27,068 nt of DNA from an uncultured Acidobacteriota bacterium (GCA_903832475.1 CAILBQ010000715.1:1-27068), one strand, 5' to 3'. Numbered from the stretch's first letter, positions 13,939 to 22,794 are shown. Translations and numbers: made by a program. The notes: generated from the letters alone by a model not told the origin.

Positions 13939-16701
13939 TCAGCCCGCATCCCGGTTCGCGATCTGAAAGGGCAGAAAGAGCGTGAATACGGTGCCGTGAC
14001 GCTCTTCTCGTTGGCCGCTGCGCACGCGCAAGTGCCCGTGATGGCGCTCCACGATTTCCTGGCTGACCCACAGGCCCAGTCCCGTTCCGCCGAATCCTTT
14101 GGTGGTAAAGAACGGTTCAAAAACGCGGTGGATCGTCGCGGCGTCCATCCCCGTCCCGGTGTCGGCCACGGTCAGCATCAGCCCCTTTGCGCCTGTCTGC
14201 CAGTGAGTGGCTTCACGGCTGCGCAAGAGCAGCATTCCTCCCGCGGGATGCATGGCATCGATGGCGTTGCCGATCAGGTTGAGCAGCACTTGCCGAATCT
14301 CCCCTTCAAAGCAGACCAGCGGCGACGATTGCCGATGGCGGCGCACGATCTCGATGTTGGAGTTGACGATGCGGCCCTGGTAAATGCCCAGGACGCTGTC
14401 GACCAGCTCGACGCCCGTCACCGCGCGCGGGCTTGACGACTGCTTATAAAAACGCAGCGTCTGGTTGGTAATGGCCGAAACGCGCCGCAGCTCTCGTTCC
14501 GATGTCTTGATGAAATGCTGGATGTCTTTCAGTTCGGTGCTGTGTTCGGCAAGATACAGCAGGTTAAAAACAGCTTCCAGAGGATTGTTGATCTCGTGCG
14601 CGATGGAAGCCGCGAGCCGACCGACAGCCGCCAGTTTCTCGCTGCGAATCAGCGCGTCTTCCGCGCGTTTGCGCTCGTCGATGTCTTCGGTGGTCCCGTA
14701 CCACTTGAGGATGCTGCCGGCTTCATCGCGGCGCGGAAAGGCTCGCGACCGCATCCAGCGGAATTCGCCCGACGCGGTGCGGATGCGGTGTTCGACATCG
14801 TAGGGTTCGCCGGTCTTCAGCGCTTTGGTCCACGCGGCCGCCATGCGCGGCAGGTCTTCAGGATGTGGCACCTGCTGCCATCCGCTGCCGAGTGCCTCTT
14901 CGCGGGTCAGGCCTGTCAATTCGAGCCAGTAGCGGCTGAATTCGAGGATATTGCCGGCCGTATCCGCAGTCCACGGAACAGGAATGCTGAGTTCGACTGT
15001 CCAGCGCAGCTCTTCGCGGCTCTCCGCAAGCTCGGCCTCGGCACGTTTAAGCCGGGTGATGTCGTGGGCTTCGGGAACGAGAAAGATGACGTCCCCATTC
15101 TCATTGCGAATGGGGGAAATAGAAAAATTGAAGTCGATGATGTCGCCGGAGGGCCGGATCAGCGAAAGCTCGCGGCGCACCGTTTCTCCCGTGGCTGCCT
15201 TCTTGACGAGAGAACGAGCCAGATCGGGGCCGCCCGGCGTGTGGTGGAACCATGGCCCGTCCCAGAAGCGGATGCCGATGACCTCTTCGCGGGGAGTGCC
15301 GGCAAACGTCAGCGACTCGCGGTTGAAATCCAGAATTGTCCCGTCCGGAGAAAGCAGACCGATGTGCGCAATCGACGTGGCATAAATCGCGCTGAGCCGG
15401 GCCTCGCTCTCGCGCAGAGCTTCCGCCTCTTGCCGCTGCCGGGTAATGTCGCGGAAGAAGACGATAATGCCGTCTTCCGAGGGGCGCGCCTGCACCGAGA
15501 TCCAGAAATTCAGTGGCTCCGCATACCAGGCTTCAAAGGCACCCGGTGTTTCGCCAGCCATGGCCGCGTGGTAATGCGATTCGAAGGGCGAGTTCTCGTA
15601 AGCGATGCCCGGGAAGGATTCCCAGATAATGCTTCCCATGACTTCGCCGCTGGGCGCCAGCAGGTCGCGAGCGTGCTGATTCATGTACGTGATGCGCCAG
15701 TTCCGATCCAGGCTGAGAATGGCGTCGGTGGTTGCACTCAGCACCTGTTCGAGCTGCCGCTGCAAGGCGTCGCGCTGGCGTTCCGTGGCTCGGCGCTCGG
15801 TGATGTCGCGGAAGACCAGAACGATGCCGGTCAGCTCGCCCTCGTCGTTGCGAATGGGCGCGCCGCTGTCGTCGATGAAGGTTTCGCGACCGTCTTTGGC
15901 GATGAGAATGGTGTGATTGGCCAGCCCGACCACCGTGCCAAGGCGTTTGACCTTGTCTGCCGGGTTTTCGACCGCTTCCCGGTTGTTCTGATTGACGATA
16001 TGGAAGATCTCGGACAGCGGACGATGGAGCGCGTCCTCGATCTTCCAGCCGGTGAGAGCTTCAGCGACGGGGTTCATGCGCGTAACACGCGTTTCCGTGT
16101 CCGTCACGATGACGGCGTCGCCGATGCTCTGCAGGATGCGGACCGCCCGGGCCTCGCTCTCGCGCAGCCGCCGCTCCGCCAGCACCTGCTCCGTCGTATC
16201 GTGGCAGACGACAAAAATGCCGCCGACCTGGCCGTCCGGTAGATAGATAGGACTGTAGCTGTAGATCCAGTAGATGTTCTGAAGCCGGCCGTGACGGACG
16301 ACCGGTACCACGACGTTTTCCTGATAGACCGTCTCGCCCCTCGCGAGAACGGCGTTCAGCTGCGGGCCGATAATTTCCCACGCTTCCGGCCAGCATTCTT
16401 CGGCTCTCTGACCCAGTGCGACCGGGTGCTTTTCGCCCATCAGCGGCAGGTAGGCGTCGTTGTAAAACTGGATCATCTCCGCTCCCCAGTAAAAGGTGCA
16501 GGGGAAGTGAGTCGCCAGCATCATGTTGACCGAGCAGCGCAAGGATTCCGGCCAGTTATCCAGCGCTCCGAGCGGCGTCATGCTCCAGTCCCGGGTGCGG
16601 ACGAGGTCCGCCATCTCGCCGGTCCCAAAAATCCTGCCTGGTTCCGATTGCGTGCGAGAGCCATTTTGCTCGGGATCAGCCTGGTGCGGCAGGAGGGTCA
16701 T
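13939..16701 (-). CDS. soluble multi-PAS sensor histidine kinase
   Basis: A 920-residue kinase from ATG 16701; a TTG 48 bases upstream is possible, and neither has a strong ribosome-binding site. Five PAS-like domains come in order. The first (~25-170) is the 'RDWSMTPLGALDNWP...FYNDAYLPLMGEKHP' type; the others start near SEARAVRILQSIGDAVIV, LEQVLSATTDAILSLDR, SEARLSAIYATSIAHIGLL and REELRWTVELSIPVPW, several ending in DITxxR linkers. The HisKA domain has the phosphoacceptor H702 in SIAHEINNPL. The HATPase domain shows an N-box (LLNLIGNAIDAM), VADTGTGMD, and FEPFFTTKGFGGTGLGLW. No TM segment, signal peptide or receiver domain is present. It should sense a cytoplasmic or redox/small-molecule cue and phosphorylate a response regulator encoded elsewhere. 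Confidence 0.95.
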   Translation of the reverse strand: MTLLPHQADPEQNGSRTQSEPGRIFGTGEMADLVRTRDWSMTPLGALDNWPESLRCSVNMMLATHFPCTFYWGAEMIQFYNDAYLPLMGEKHPVALGQRAEECWPEAWEIIGPQLNAVLARGETVYQENVVVPVVRHGRLQNIYWIYSYSPIYLPDGQVGGIFVVCHDTTEQVLAERRLRESEARAVRILQSIGDAVIVTDTETRVTRMNPVAEALTGWKIEDALHRPLSEIFHIVNQNNREAVENPADKVKRLGTVVGLANHTILIAKDGRETFIDDSGAPIRNDEGELTGIVLVFRDITERRATERQRDALQRQLEQVLSATTDAILSLDRNWRITYMNQHARDLLAPSGEVMGSIIWESFPGIAYENSPFESHYHAAMAGETPGAFEAWYAEPLNFWISVQARPSEDGIIVFFRDITRQRQEAEALRESEARLSAIYATSIAHIGLLSPDGTILDFNRESLTFAGTPREEVIGIRFWDGPWFHHTPGGPDLARSLVKKAATGETVRRELSLIRPSGDIIDFNFSISPIRNENGDVIFLVPEAHDITRLKRAEAELAESREELRWTVELSIPVPWTADTAGNILEFSRYWLELTGLTREEALGSGWQQVPHPEDLPRMAAAWTKALKTGEPYDVEHRIRTASGEFRWMRSRAFPRRDEAGSILKWYGTTEDIDERKRAEDALIRSEKLAAVGRLAASIAHEINNPLEAVFNLLYLAEHSTELKDIQHFIKTSERELRRVSAITNQTLRFYKQSSSPRAVTGVELVDSVLGIYQGRIVNSNIEIVRRHRQSSPLVCFEGEIRQVLLNLIGNAIDAMHPAGGMLLLRSREATHWQTGAKGLMLTVADTGTGMDAATIHRVFEPFFTTKGFGGTGLGLWVSQEIVERHHGHLRVRSGQREERHGTVFTLFLPFQIANRDAG

Positions 16702-16775
16702 CGTTTCAAAGCATCTCTGATTCCATGCTGCTTGGCAAGCCAACTCCAACTTTTACGAACCCGATTTGGCTGCAT

Positions 16776-16802
16776 GGAAATGGACACCAGGAAACCATTT
16801 CC
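16776..16802. promoter_or_regulatory. perfect inverted repeat in the kinase/ADOP divergent region
   Basis: GGAAATGG (16776-16783) and CCATTTCC (16795-16802) are exact complements separated by 11 bases. They lie midway in the 207-base region between the divergent starts of the histidine kinase and the permease. The spacing of about two helical turns between arm centres suits a dimeric regulator. It could affect either gene. Confidence 0.45.
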
Positions 16803-16908
16803 GGACAAAACTCTTGTTCGTTCCGCCAGGGGTCGGCAGAAAACAAAGAGGATAGATTTGGACCTGCGCATGCATATCAAACAGCCTGACGCTTTGGAAA
16901 GGCCCACC

Positions 16909-19368
16909 ATGCTTGATTGGATAAACGAGCTTCGCCTTGTAGGCAGGCAACTGCGCAAGGCTCCGAGTTTCGCGCTCACCGTGGTGCTCACCCTGGCCCT
17001 CGGCATCACGGCCACCACGGTAATCTTCAGCCTGGTCGATGCGGTTCTTCTGCGCCCCCTGGCCCTGCCCGAGCCGGAGAGGCTCCTGGTGTTGAATACG
17101 CTCGATCGCCCCGCTGGGACGACTGGACTTTCGACGATTCCGAACGATGTGTCTTACCCAAATTTCTTCGACTGGCGAGAGCAGAACAAGAGCTTCAGCT
17201 CCATGGCCTCGTATTCGACGAGGGGTTTGGTCGTGGGCCGGGATCAGAATGGGCCTGCGCGCATGGTGCGCGGCGCGCTGGTGTCGTCCGCCTTTTTCAA
17301 GACCGTGGGAGTCGCTCCCAAGATGGGACGCGACTTCCAGCCCGCCGACGACCTGCCCGGCACGCGATCGGTCGTGCTGAGCCACGAGCTGTGGCAAAAC
17401 AGTTACGCCGCCGATCCTGCCATCGTGGGCAAGCCGGTGGTGCTCAGCGACGAAAACTACACCGTGGTCGGGGTCATGCCGCGAGGATTCGCTTTCCCCG
17501 TGACCAACACGGAAATGTCTTTCTGGGTGAACATGGCGCCCGACGCCGAAGGTGACGTCCCCTCCAGCAAGCAGCGCGGTTACAACCAGCTGGAAGTGAT
17601 CGGGCGTTTGCGCCCGGGAGTGACCGTGGCCCAGGCCAAGGCCGAGATGGATTCCATTCAGCGCGGGCTGGCCGTACACTACCCCGACGAAGACGCGAAC
17701 GAGAATGCGGTCGGTGTTGTCCCTGTCCTGGACAGCCTGGTAGGCAGTGTGAAAGCTCCGCTGCGCATGCTCTTCGCATCCGTTTGCTGCCTGTTGCTGA
17801 TCGTCTGCGCCAACCTGGCAGGATTGATGTTGACCCGCGTCAGCAATCGCCGCGGCGAGTTTGCCATCCGCGCGGCGCTGGGAGCAAGGCGCGTGCAGAT
17901 CCTGCGGCAGTTGCTGCTGGAGTCTGTTTTGCTGTCCCTGGTTGGAGGTCTTCTGGGGCTGGGTGTGAGCAAGGCGTTGCTGCAGCTCGCCCCCGGGGTG
18001 CTGCCTGCCAGCCTGCCGCGCATGCACGAGGTTGGGATGAGCGGCGCCGTGGTCGGCTTTGCCATGGGAATATCGCTGCTGACCGGCCTCGTTTTCGGAG
18101 TGCTTCCCGCCTGGCGCGCTTCGCGGCAAGATCCGGCGAGGGCGTTGGGAGAGAGCGCGCGGGGCTCGCTGGCCAATCGAAATCACTACCGCCTGCAGTC
18201 CATCCTGGTGGTTTCGCAGACCACGCTGGGGCTGGTGCTATTGATCGGCGCTGGCCTGCTCATCCAGACGTTCGATCGCACTCTTAAGGCCGACCCGGGT
18301 TTTTCCCCTGCGCAGATGTTGACCTTTCGCCTCGCCTTTTCCCCCAAGCGTTTCAGCCAACAGCAGCGCACCCGCTTCGTGCAGCAACTGCTGCCCCAGC
18401 TGGAGTCCATCCAGGGAGTCCGCAAGGCAACGGCAGCCTTTCCGTTGCCCATGACGCAGGGCGATATCCGGATCACCTTCTCCATCCAGGGCCGGCCGGT
18501 CAAGACTGGCGATGAGCCCTCGGCGAGAGTGAGCCTGGTGGAAAAGAATTACTTCCAGACTCTCCAGATTCCTGTCCGAGGCGGCCGCGACTTCTCGGCT
18601 GCGGAACACCTCGAAAAGAGCCAGCCCGTGGTCATTGTGAACGAGGCTTTCGCGAAGCAGTTCTTCCCCGGCCAGAACCCCGTAGGCCAGCACCTGCGCT
18701 CTGGCCTGGGCGACGGAGAGACTCCTCCTATGCGCGAAGTGGTCGGCGTGGTAGGCAATGTCAAACGCACCAGCCTCACCGAAGACGACCAGCCGGAGTA
18801 CTACATCCCATATGAACAGGCGGCCATTGCTCCTCCGGCAATCGCCGTGCGCGTAAGCGGAAACCCGGAAAGCTATGCACGACAGGTCAGCGCCCTGGTC
18901 GCGAAGATGGATGCCAACGTGCCCGTCTATCGCATGCAGAGTTACGGCGACGAAATCAAGCGGGTCACGGCTCAACAACGCTTCCAGGCAATGTTGCTCA
19001 CCGGCTTTGCCGGGGTGGCGCTGCTGCTGGCGGCGGTGGGCCTGTACGCCGTCCTCAGCTACATGGTGGCGCAGCGAACGCCTGAACTGGGCCTGCGCAT
19101 CGCGTTGGGCGCTCCACGCGGCAATGTGCTGCGCCTCATGCTGTATCGCGGACTGCGTCTGGCCGGGATTGGCCTGGCCCTGGGGCTGTTGCTGTCTGTT
19201 GGGTTAACGCGATTCATGACTGGTTTGCTGTTTGGCGTCAAGCCGCTGGACGGCGGAACCTTCGCCAGCACCACGCTCATACTGCTCGCGGTCTCGCTGC
19301 TCGCCAGCCTGGTCCCGGCATGGCGCGCGGCCCTGCTCGATCCCAACGACACCCTGCGCCGGCAATGA
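16909..19368 (+). CDS. ADOP-type ABC transporter permease (two MacB/FtsX modules)
   Basis: An 819-residue permease of the acidobacterial duplicated orphan permease family. ATG 16909 has AAAGG 6 bases upstream and starts the canonical N-terminus (LRLVGRQLRKAPSFALTVVLTLALGI). Order: TM1 (~20-42), a periplasmic MacB-type domain (~60-270), an FtsX block of three TMs (~285-410, containing ANLAGLMLTRVSNRRGEFAIRAALGA), a further TM near residues 440-460, a second periplasmic domain (~475-690), then the second FtsX block (~700-810, with YMVAQRTPELGLRIALGA). The repeated RxxEhxhRxALGA signature in both halves is the family hallmark. There is no ATPase gene beside it, as expected for ADOP members. Substrate unknown; the MacB likeness suggests export or mechanotransmission at the envelope. 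It is the first of a co-directional run toward lipB and E2. Confidence 0.94.
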   Translation: MLDWINELRLVGRQLRKAPSFALTVVLTLALGITATTVIFSLVDAVLLRPLALPEPERLLVLNTLDRPAGTTGLSTIPNDVSYPNFFDWREQNKSFSSMASYSTRGLVVGRDQNGPARMVRGALVSSAFFKTVGVAPKMGRDFQPADDLPGTRSVVLSHELWQNSYAADPAIVGKPVVLSDENYTVVGVMPRGFAFPVTNTEMSFWVNMAPDAEGDVPSSKQRGYNQLEVIGRLRPGVTVAQAKAEMDSIQRGLAVHYPDEDANENAVGVVPVLDSLVGSVKAPLRMLFASVCCLLLIVCANLAGLMLTRVSNRRGEFAIRAALGARRVQILRQLLLESVLLSLVGGLLGLGVSKALLQLAPGVLPASLPRMHEVGMSGAVVGFAMGISLLTGLVFGVLPAWRASRQDPARALGESARGSLANRNHYRLQSILVVSQTTLGLVLLIGAGLLIQTFDRTLKADPGFSPAQMLTFRLAFSPKRFSQQQRTRFVQQLLPQLESIQGVRKATAAFPLPMTQGDIRITFSIQGRPVKTGDEPSARVSLVEKNYFQTLQIPVRGGRDFSAAEHLEKSQPVVIVNEAFAKQFFPGQNPVGQHLRSGLGDGETPPMREVVGVVGNVKRTSLTEDDQPEYYIPYEQAAIAPPAIAVRVSGNPESYARQVSALVAKMDANVPVYRMQSYGDEIKRVTAQQRFQAMLLTGFAGVALLLAAVGLYAVLSYMVAQRTPELGLRIALGAPRGNVLRLMLYRGLRLAGIGLALGLLLSVGLTRFMTGLLFGVKPLDGGTFASTTLILLAVSLLASLVPAWRAALLDPNDTLRRQ

Positions 19369-19416
19369 TGCTCTGCAGGAGGCGGCTACACTGGAACCCG
19401 GGGGTTCTGCGCCGGT

Positions 19417-19959
19417 TTGGCTCATTTCAACAGCTTTGTACGCATTCCGTTTCTGGCCGTTCGCGGACTGTTCTGGCCGTTGCCGCCCATCGATGCCCTG
19501 GAGAAAGACGTGCTTTCCATGCGCGTCTGGCCCAATGACATCGATTTCAATTTTCATCTCAACAACGCCCGCTACCTGAACATGATGGACTACGGCCGCA
19601 TGCACCTGCTGGCACGCGGCGGCCTGCTGAAACCCGTCATGAAAGCCCGCTGGGTGCCCGTCGTGGGCGCGGTGTGGATGACCTACCGGCGCTCGCTCTC
19701 GCTGTGGGCCAGATTCCGTCTGGAGACACAGCTCACCGGCTGGGATGAACGCTGGTTCTACATGGAGCAGACTTTCCTCAGCGACGAAGGCCTGGTCGCG
19801 GTGGGCTGGGTCAAGGGCGCGCTGCGGGACAAAAACGGCGCCGTCCCTCCGCAGCAGGTCATGGACTTGGTGCGCCCCGGAATTGTGAGTCCTCCGCTGC
19901 CCGACGCGATTCAAATCCTCAACGGGCTCACGCGCGAAAAGCTGCAGAACGCGAGCTGA
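19417..19959 (+). CDS. hotdog-fold acyl thioesterase-like protein
   Basis: A 180-residue protein of the 4-hydroxybenzoyl-CoA thioesterase-like superfamily (THEM6-like subgroup). The core reads MRVWPNDIDFNFHLNNARYLNMMDYGR (residues ~35-61), with D41/D43 and HLNN in the place of the usual D-x-x-x-H-xNN active-site segment. Strands VWMTYRRSLSLWARFRLET and WFYMEQTFLS follow. TTG 19417 is the first available start after the in-frame stop of the permease gene; the first ATG (19520) would cut into the fold. An AGGAGG at 19377-19382 is too far away to serve it directly. It ends 11 bases before lipB, so the two are probably co-transcribed. The substrate may be an acyl-CoA or acyl-ACP. Confidence 0.8.
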   Translation: MAHFNSFVRIPFLAVRGLFWPLPPIDALEKDVLSMRVWPNDIDFNFHLNNARYLNMMDYGRMHLLARGGLLKPVMKARWVPVVGAVWMTYRRSLSLWARFRLETQLTGWDERWFYMEQTFLSDEGLVAVGWVKGALRDKNGAVPPQQVMDLVRPGIVSPPLPDAIQILNGLTREKLQNAS

Positions 19960-19970
19960 AGAAGGCAATC

Positions 19971-20840
19971 ATGATCCAGTATCTCTATCTCGGGCGCATG
20001 GGCTACGCGGAAGCGCTGGCGCTGCAGCAGGAGATGGTCGAACTCCGCCATCAGGGCAGCATCGACAACCTGCTTCTGCTGCTCGAACACCCGCCGGTGC
20101 TGACGCTGGGCCGCAATTCCAATCGCGGCAACGTGCTCGCCACCGACGAGATGCTGGCGCGCAAGGGTGTCACCATCCACGAGATCAACCGCGGCGGCGA
20201 CGTCACCTACCACGGCCCGGGCCAGCTCGTGGGCTATCCCATCTTCGACCTGCGCAGCCTGACCAACGCCAGCGGCGCGCGCCTCGGCCCGGTGGATTAT
20301 GTTCGCCGCATGGAGGAAGCTCTCATCCGCTTGTGTGCCGGCTACGGCGTACTGACCGGCCGCGTGGCGGGTCGCACCGGCGTGTGGACCACCGCGGCGA
20401 ATGCTCCCGAAAATCGAGCCTCTGAAAAGAAGATCGGCGCCATTGGCGTGCACGTCTCCCGCGGCATCACCTCGCATGGCTTCGCGCTCAACGTGACCAC
20501 CGATCTGCGCGATTTTCAGTGGATTGTGCCCTGCGGCATCGCCGACCGCGAAGTCACCAGCCTTGAGCTGGAGATGCCCGCGGCGCAGCAAGTACCCACG
20601 CTGGAGCAGGCAGCGAACGCCGCAGCGCGCCACTTCGGCCAGGTCTTTGCCCAACCCGTTTTCGCTGTCGCGACTCTCGACGAATTGCGAAGCGCAGCTC
20701 AAGCTCGGCAGAAGCAATCGACCGATCCAGACATCCAGCAAGTCGGCGTACCAGTGCAAATTCCCGCGGAGATTCAGCATCTGAACCAGTTGCGCAGCCG
20801 CGCAGGGGACGAACACACGGACACTCCCGTTGACGCCTGA
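19971..20840 (+). CDS. lipB: lipoyl(octanoyl) transferase
   Basis: LipB (289 residues) transfers octanoate from octanoyl-ACP to the lysine of lipoyl domains. LipA then inserts the sulfurs. Conserved elements are RGGDVTYHGPGQLVGYPI, GVWT, the catalytic lysine K154 in KIGAIGVHVSRGITSHGFALNV, and catalytic C188 in PCGI. The protein is longer than the ~215-230 usual residues. There is a small insert (AANAPENRASE) before K154 and a polar ~55-residue C-terminal tail without recognisable domain. GAAGG lies shortly before the ATG. It sits between a thioesterase-like gene (11 bases away) and an E2 gene carrying two lipoyl domains, its natural substrate. No lipA is in the window. Confidence 0.96.
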   Translation: MIQYLYLGRMGYAEALALQQEMVELRHQGSIDNLLLLLEHPPVLTLGRNSNRGNVLATDEMLARKGVTIHEINRGGDVTYHGPGQLVGYPIFDLRSLTNASGARLGPVDYVRRMEEALIRLCAGYGVLTGRVAGRTGVWTTAANAPENRASEKKIGAIGVHVSRGITSHGFALNVTTDLRDFQWIVPCGIADREVTSLELEMPAAQQVPTLEQAANAAARHFGQVFAQPVFAVATLDELRSAAQARQKQSTDPDIQQVGVPVQIPAEIQHLNQLRSRAGDEHTDTPVDA

Positions 20841-20868
20841 CGCGCAGCAACCGGGATGCATGGGCCTA

Positions 20869-20874
20869 TATAAT
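20869..20874 (+). promoter_or_regulatory. consensus -10 box (TATAAT) ahead of the E2 gene
   Basis: A perfect TATAAT in the 119-base gap between lipB and the E2 gene implies a separate promoter and a leader of about 80 bases. No good -35 hexamer is found at 16-18 bases; a TTGACG at 20830-20835 is too distant (33 bases). E2 could therefore be made independently of lipB. Confidence 0.5.
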
Positions 20875-20959
20875 CCACTTGGCAAACGGGCGTATCATCG
20901 CGTCCCGCATCGCGGCAACAACCCAGTCTGGTCAGGACCCCGGGAAAAAGGATCGAACC

Positions 20960-22777
20960 ATGGCAACCGAAGTAGTCATGCCCCAGATGGGCGAATCGAT
21001 TTTTGAAGGCACCATCACCAAGTGGCTGAAGAAGGTGGGAGATTCGGTTCAGAAAGATGAGCCGCTCTTCGAGATCTCAACCGACAAGGTGGATGCGGAG
21101 ATTCCTTCGCCCGTGGCCGGTGTGTTGACTGAAATCAAGGCGCAGGAAGGCGCGACCGTACAGATCAACACCGTCGTCGCCCTGATCGGCGCGGCTGGCG
21201 AAGCAGCACCCAGCGCTCCCGCTTCGACACCTGCCCCCGCCTCACAAAACCCCGCGCCTGCCAAGCCCGCCCAAGGCAAGGAAGACTCCTCGAAGCAGCC
21301 TGCCACAGCTCCCGTTGCCAAAAACGCAGCTCCCGATGGTGTCGCCGAAACCATCGACGCCGCCAGCGCCTCAGCCTCATCTCCGGAAGCTTCGGAACAG
21401 GTCGACGTGAACAAGGTTGGCGCGACCGGCGCGGGCAGCAATGCAGCAGCATCGAGCGGTGGTACGGAAGTGGTCATGCCGCAGATGGGCGAGTCCATCT
21501 TTGAAGGCACCATCACCAAGTGGCTGAAGAAGACAGGCGACTCGGTTCAGAAAGATGAGCCGCTTTTCGAGATCTCCACCGACAAGGTCGATGCGGAAAT
21601 TCCCGCCCCCATCGCCGGCATTCTCAGCGAGATCAAGGTTCCGGAAGGCTCGACGGTGCAGATCAATACGGTCGTCGCCGTCATTGGCGGAAGCGGTTCT
21701 GGCAGCGCCAAGAGTGCGCCGGCAGCAGCGCCCGCGGCCACACCGGCAGCAGCCAGCGTGCCTGTTCCCGAACAAGTTGCCGAGCCGGAAACCACCGCCG
21801 CAAGCCATGGCGAAAAGCTGCGTTCTTCGCCGCTGGTCCGCCGCATCGCCCGCGAAAACAATCTCGATCTGCGTCTGATTGCAGGAACAGGTTCAGGCGG
21901 CCGCATCACCAAGGACGACGCGCTGAAATTTCTCAGCGAAAATGGCGCCGGCAAGATTGCTCCCGCGCCAACCGCAGTTGCAAGACCCGAGACTTCTCCA
22001 AGTCCCGCGACGACAGCAGCCGCCGCGACGCCTGCGGCAGCTCCCGTCGCAGCACCGCTTCCTGGCGATCTGGTGCCCATGACCAAGATGCGCTCCATCA
22101 TCGCGCAGCGCATGGTGGAGAGCGCGCACACCAGCCCGCATGTGCACACCGTCTTCAAGGTCGACATGACGCGCATCGTCAAACTGCGCGAAAAGGAAAA
22201 GGCCAAGTACGAGCAGCGCAACGGCGTCAAGCTCACCTACATGCCCTTCATCGCTGCGGCCGTCGTTCATACTCTGCGCAAGTTTCCCATCGTCAATGCC
22301 TCGATTGAAACCGGCGCCAATGGCAACGCCATTCGCTATCACGCCAACATCAATCTCGGCATTGCCGTTGCCCTCGAGTGGGGATTGATTGTGCCGGTCA
22401 TCAAGCAGGCCGAGGAGCGCAGCTTCCTGGGACTTGCCCGCGCGGTAGCCGACCTCGCCGAACGCGCGCGCAGCAAAAAGCTCAAGCCCGATGAAGTCTC
22501 CGGGTCGACCTTCACGCTGACCAACTCCGGCATCTTCGGAGAAGAGTTCGGCACGCCAATCATCAACCAGCCAGACTCGGCCATCCTCGCCATCGGCGGC
22601 CTCAAGAAAGAGGCTGTCGTGATGACGGATGCCGAGGGCAACGACACCATCGCCATCCGCTCCACGCAGCACTTCTGCCTCGGCTTCGATCACCGCACCA
22701 TCGATGGCGCCGACGCCGGGAAGTTCATGGCAGAGTTCAAAAAGACCCTGGAAAACTGGTCGGCCGGCCTCGACTGA
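20960..22777 (+). CDS. dihydrolipoamide acyltransferase (E2) with two lipoyl domains, SucB-like
   Basis: A 605-residue E2 core of a 2-oxoacid dehydrogenase complex. Start ATG 20960 has AAGGA about 7 bases upstream. Order: lipoyl domain 1 (~1-78, lipoyl lysine K43 in STDKVDAEIP); an Ala/Pro linker; lipoyl domain 2 (~168-244, K209); a linker; the E1/E3-binding domain (~287-325, SSPLVRRIARENNLDL...GSGGRITKDD); another Ala/Pro linker; and the acyltransferase domain (~367-605). The active-site H578 and D582 lie in DHRTIDGADAG. The GES(I/F)FEGTI...ISTDKVDAEIP text resembles the two-lipoyl E2 called SucB in actinobacteria, but pyruvate or branched-chain substrates cannot be excluded. No E1 or E3 gene is adjacent. 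Confidence 0.93.
   Translation: MATEVVMPQMGESIFEGTITKWLKKVGDSVQKDEPLFEISTDKVDAEIPSPVAGVLTEIKAQEGATVQINTVVALIGAAGEAAPSAPASTPAPASQNPAPAKPAQGKEDSSKQPATAPVAKNAAPDGVAETIDAASASASSPEASEQVDVNKVGATGAGSNAAASSGGTEVVMPQMGESIFEGTITKWLKKTGDSVQKDEPLFEISTDKVDAEIPAPIAGILSEIKVPEGSTVQINTVVAVIGGSGSGSAKSAPAAAPAATPAAASVPVPEQVAEPETTAASHGEKLRSSPLVRRIARENNLDLRLIAGTGSGGRITKDDALKFLSENGAGKIAPAPTAVARPETSPSPATTAAAATPAAAPVAAPLPGDLVPMTKMRSIIAQRMVESAHTSPHVHTVFKVDMTRIVKLREKEKAKYEQRNGVKLTYMPFIAAAVVHTLRKFPIVNASIETGANGNAIRYHANINLGIAVALEWGLIVPVIKQAEERSFLGLARAVADLAERARSKKLKPDEVSGSTFTLTNSGIFGEEFGTPIINQPDSAILAIGGLKKEAVVMTDAEGNDTIAIRSTQHFCLGFDHRTIDGADAGKFMAEFKKTLENWSAGLD
20969..21690 (+). repeat. internal duplication encoding the two lipoyl domains
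   Basis: About 220 bases from 20969 and again from 21467 (offset 498 bases, 166 codons) are closely similar at the DNA level. They include long identical runs such as those spanning gaaggcaccatcaccaag and cagaaagatgagccgct. The divergent parts are mostly third-codon changes plus a handful of amino-acid changes toward the end of each domain. Confidence 0.9.
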
Positions 22778-22794
22778 TCGCTGGCCTTTCAAAG

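Noticed and set aside
14515..16242. A 575-codon plus-strand frame opposite the histidine kinase.
   Set aside because: The kinase on the other strand has continuous, well-known PAS, HisKA and HATPase motifs; the plus frame is a compositional shadow.
16291..16908. The upstream extension of the permease reading frame (206 extra codons).
   Set aside because: It runs antisense through the kinase gene, and the conserved ADOP N-terminus with its ribosome-binding site begins at 16909.
16753..18186. A 477-codon minus-strand frame across the permease N-terminal half.
   Set aside because: It is opposite a clear ADOP permease; the translation is Gln/His/Arg-rich and low in hydrophobic core patterns.
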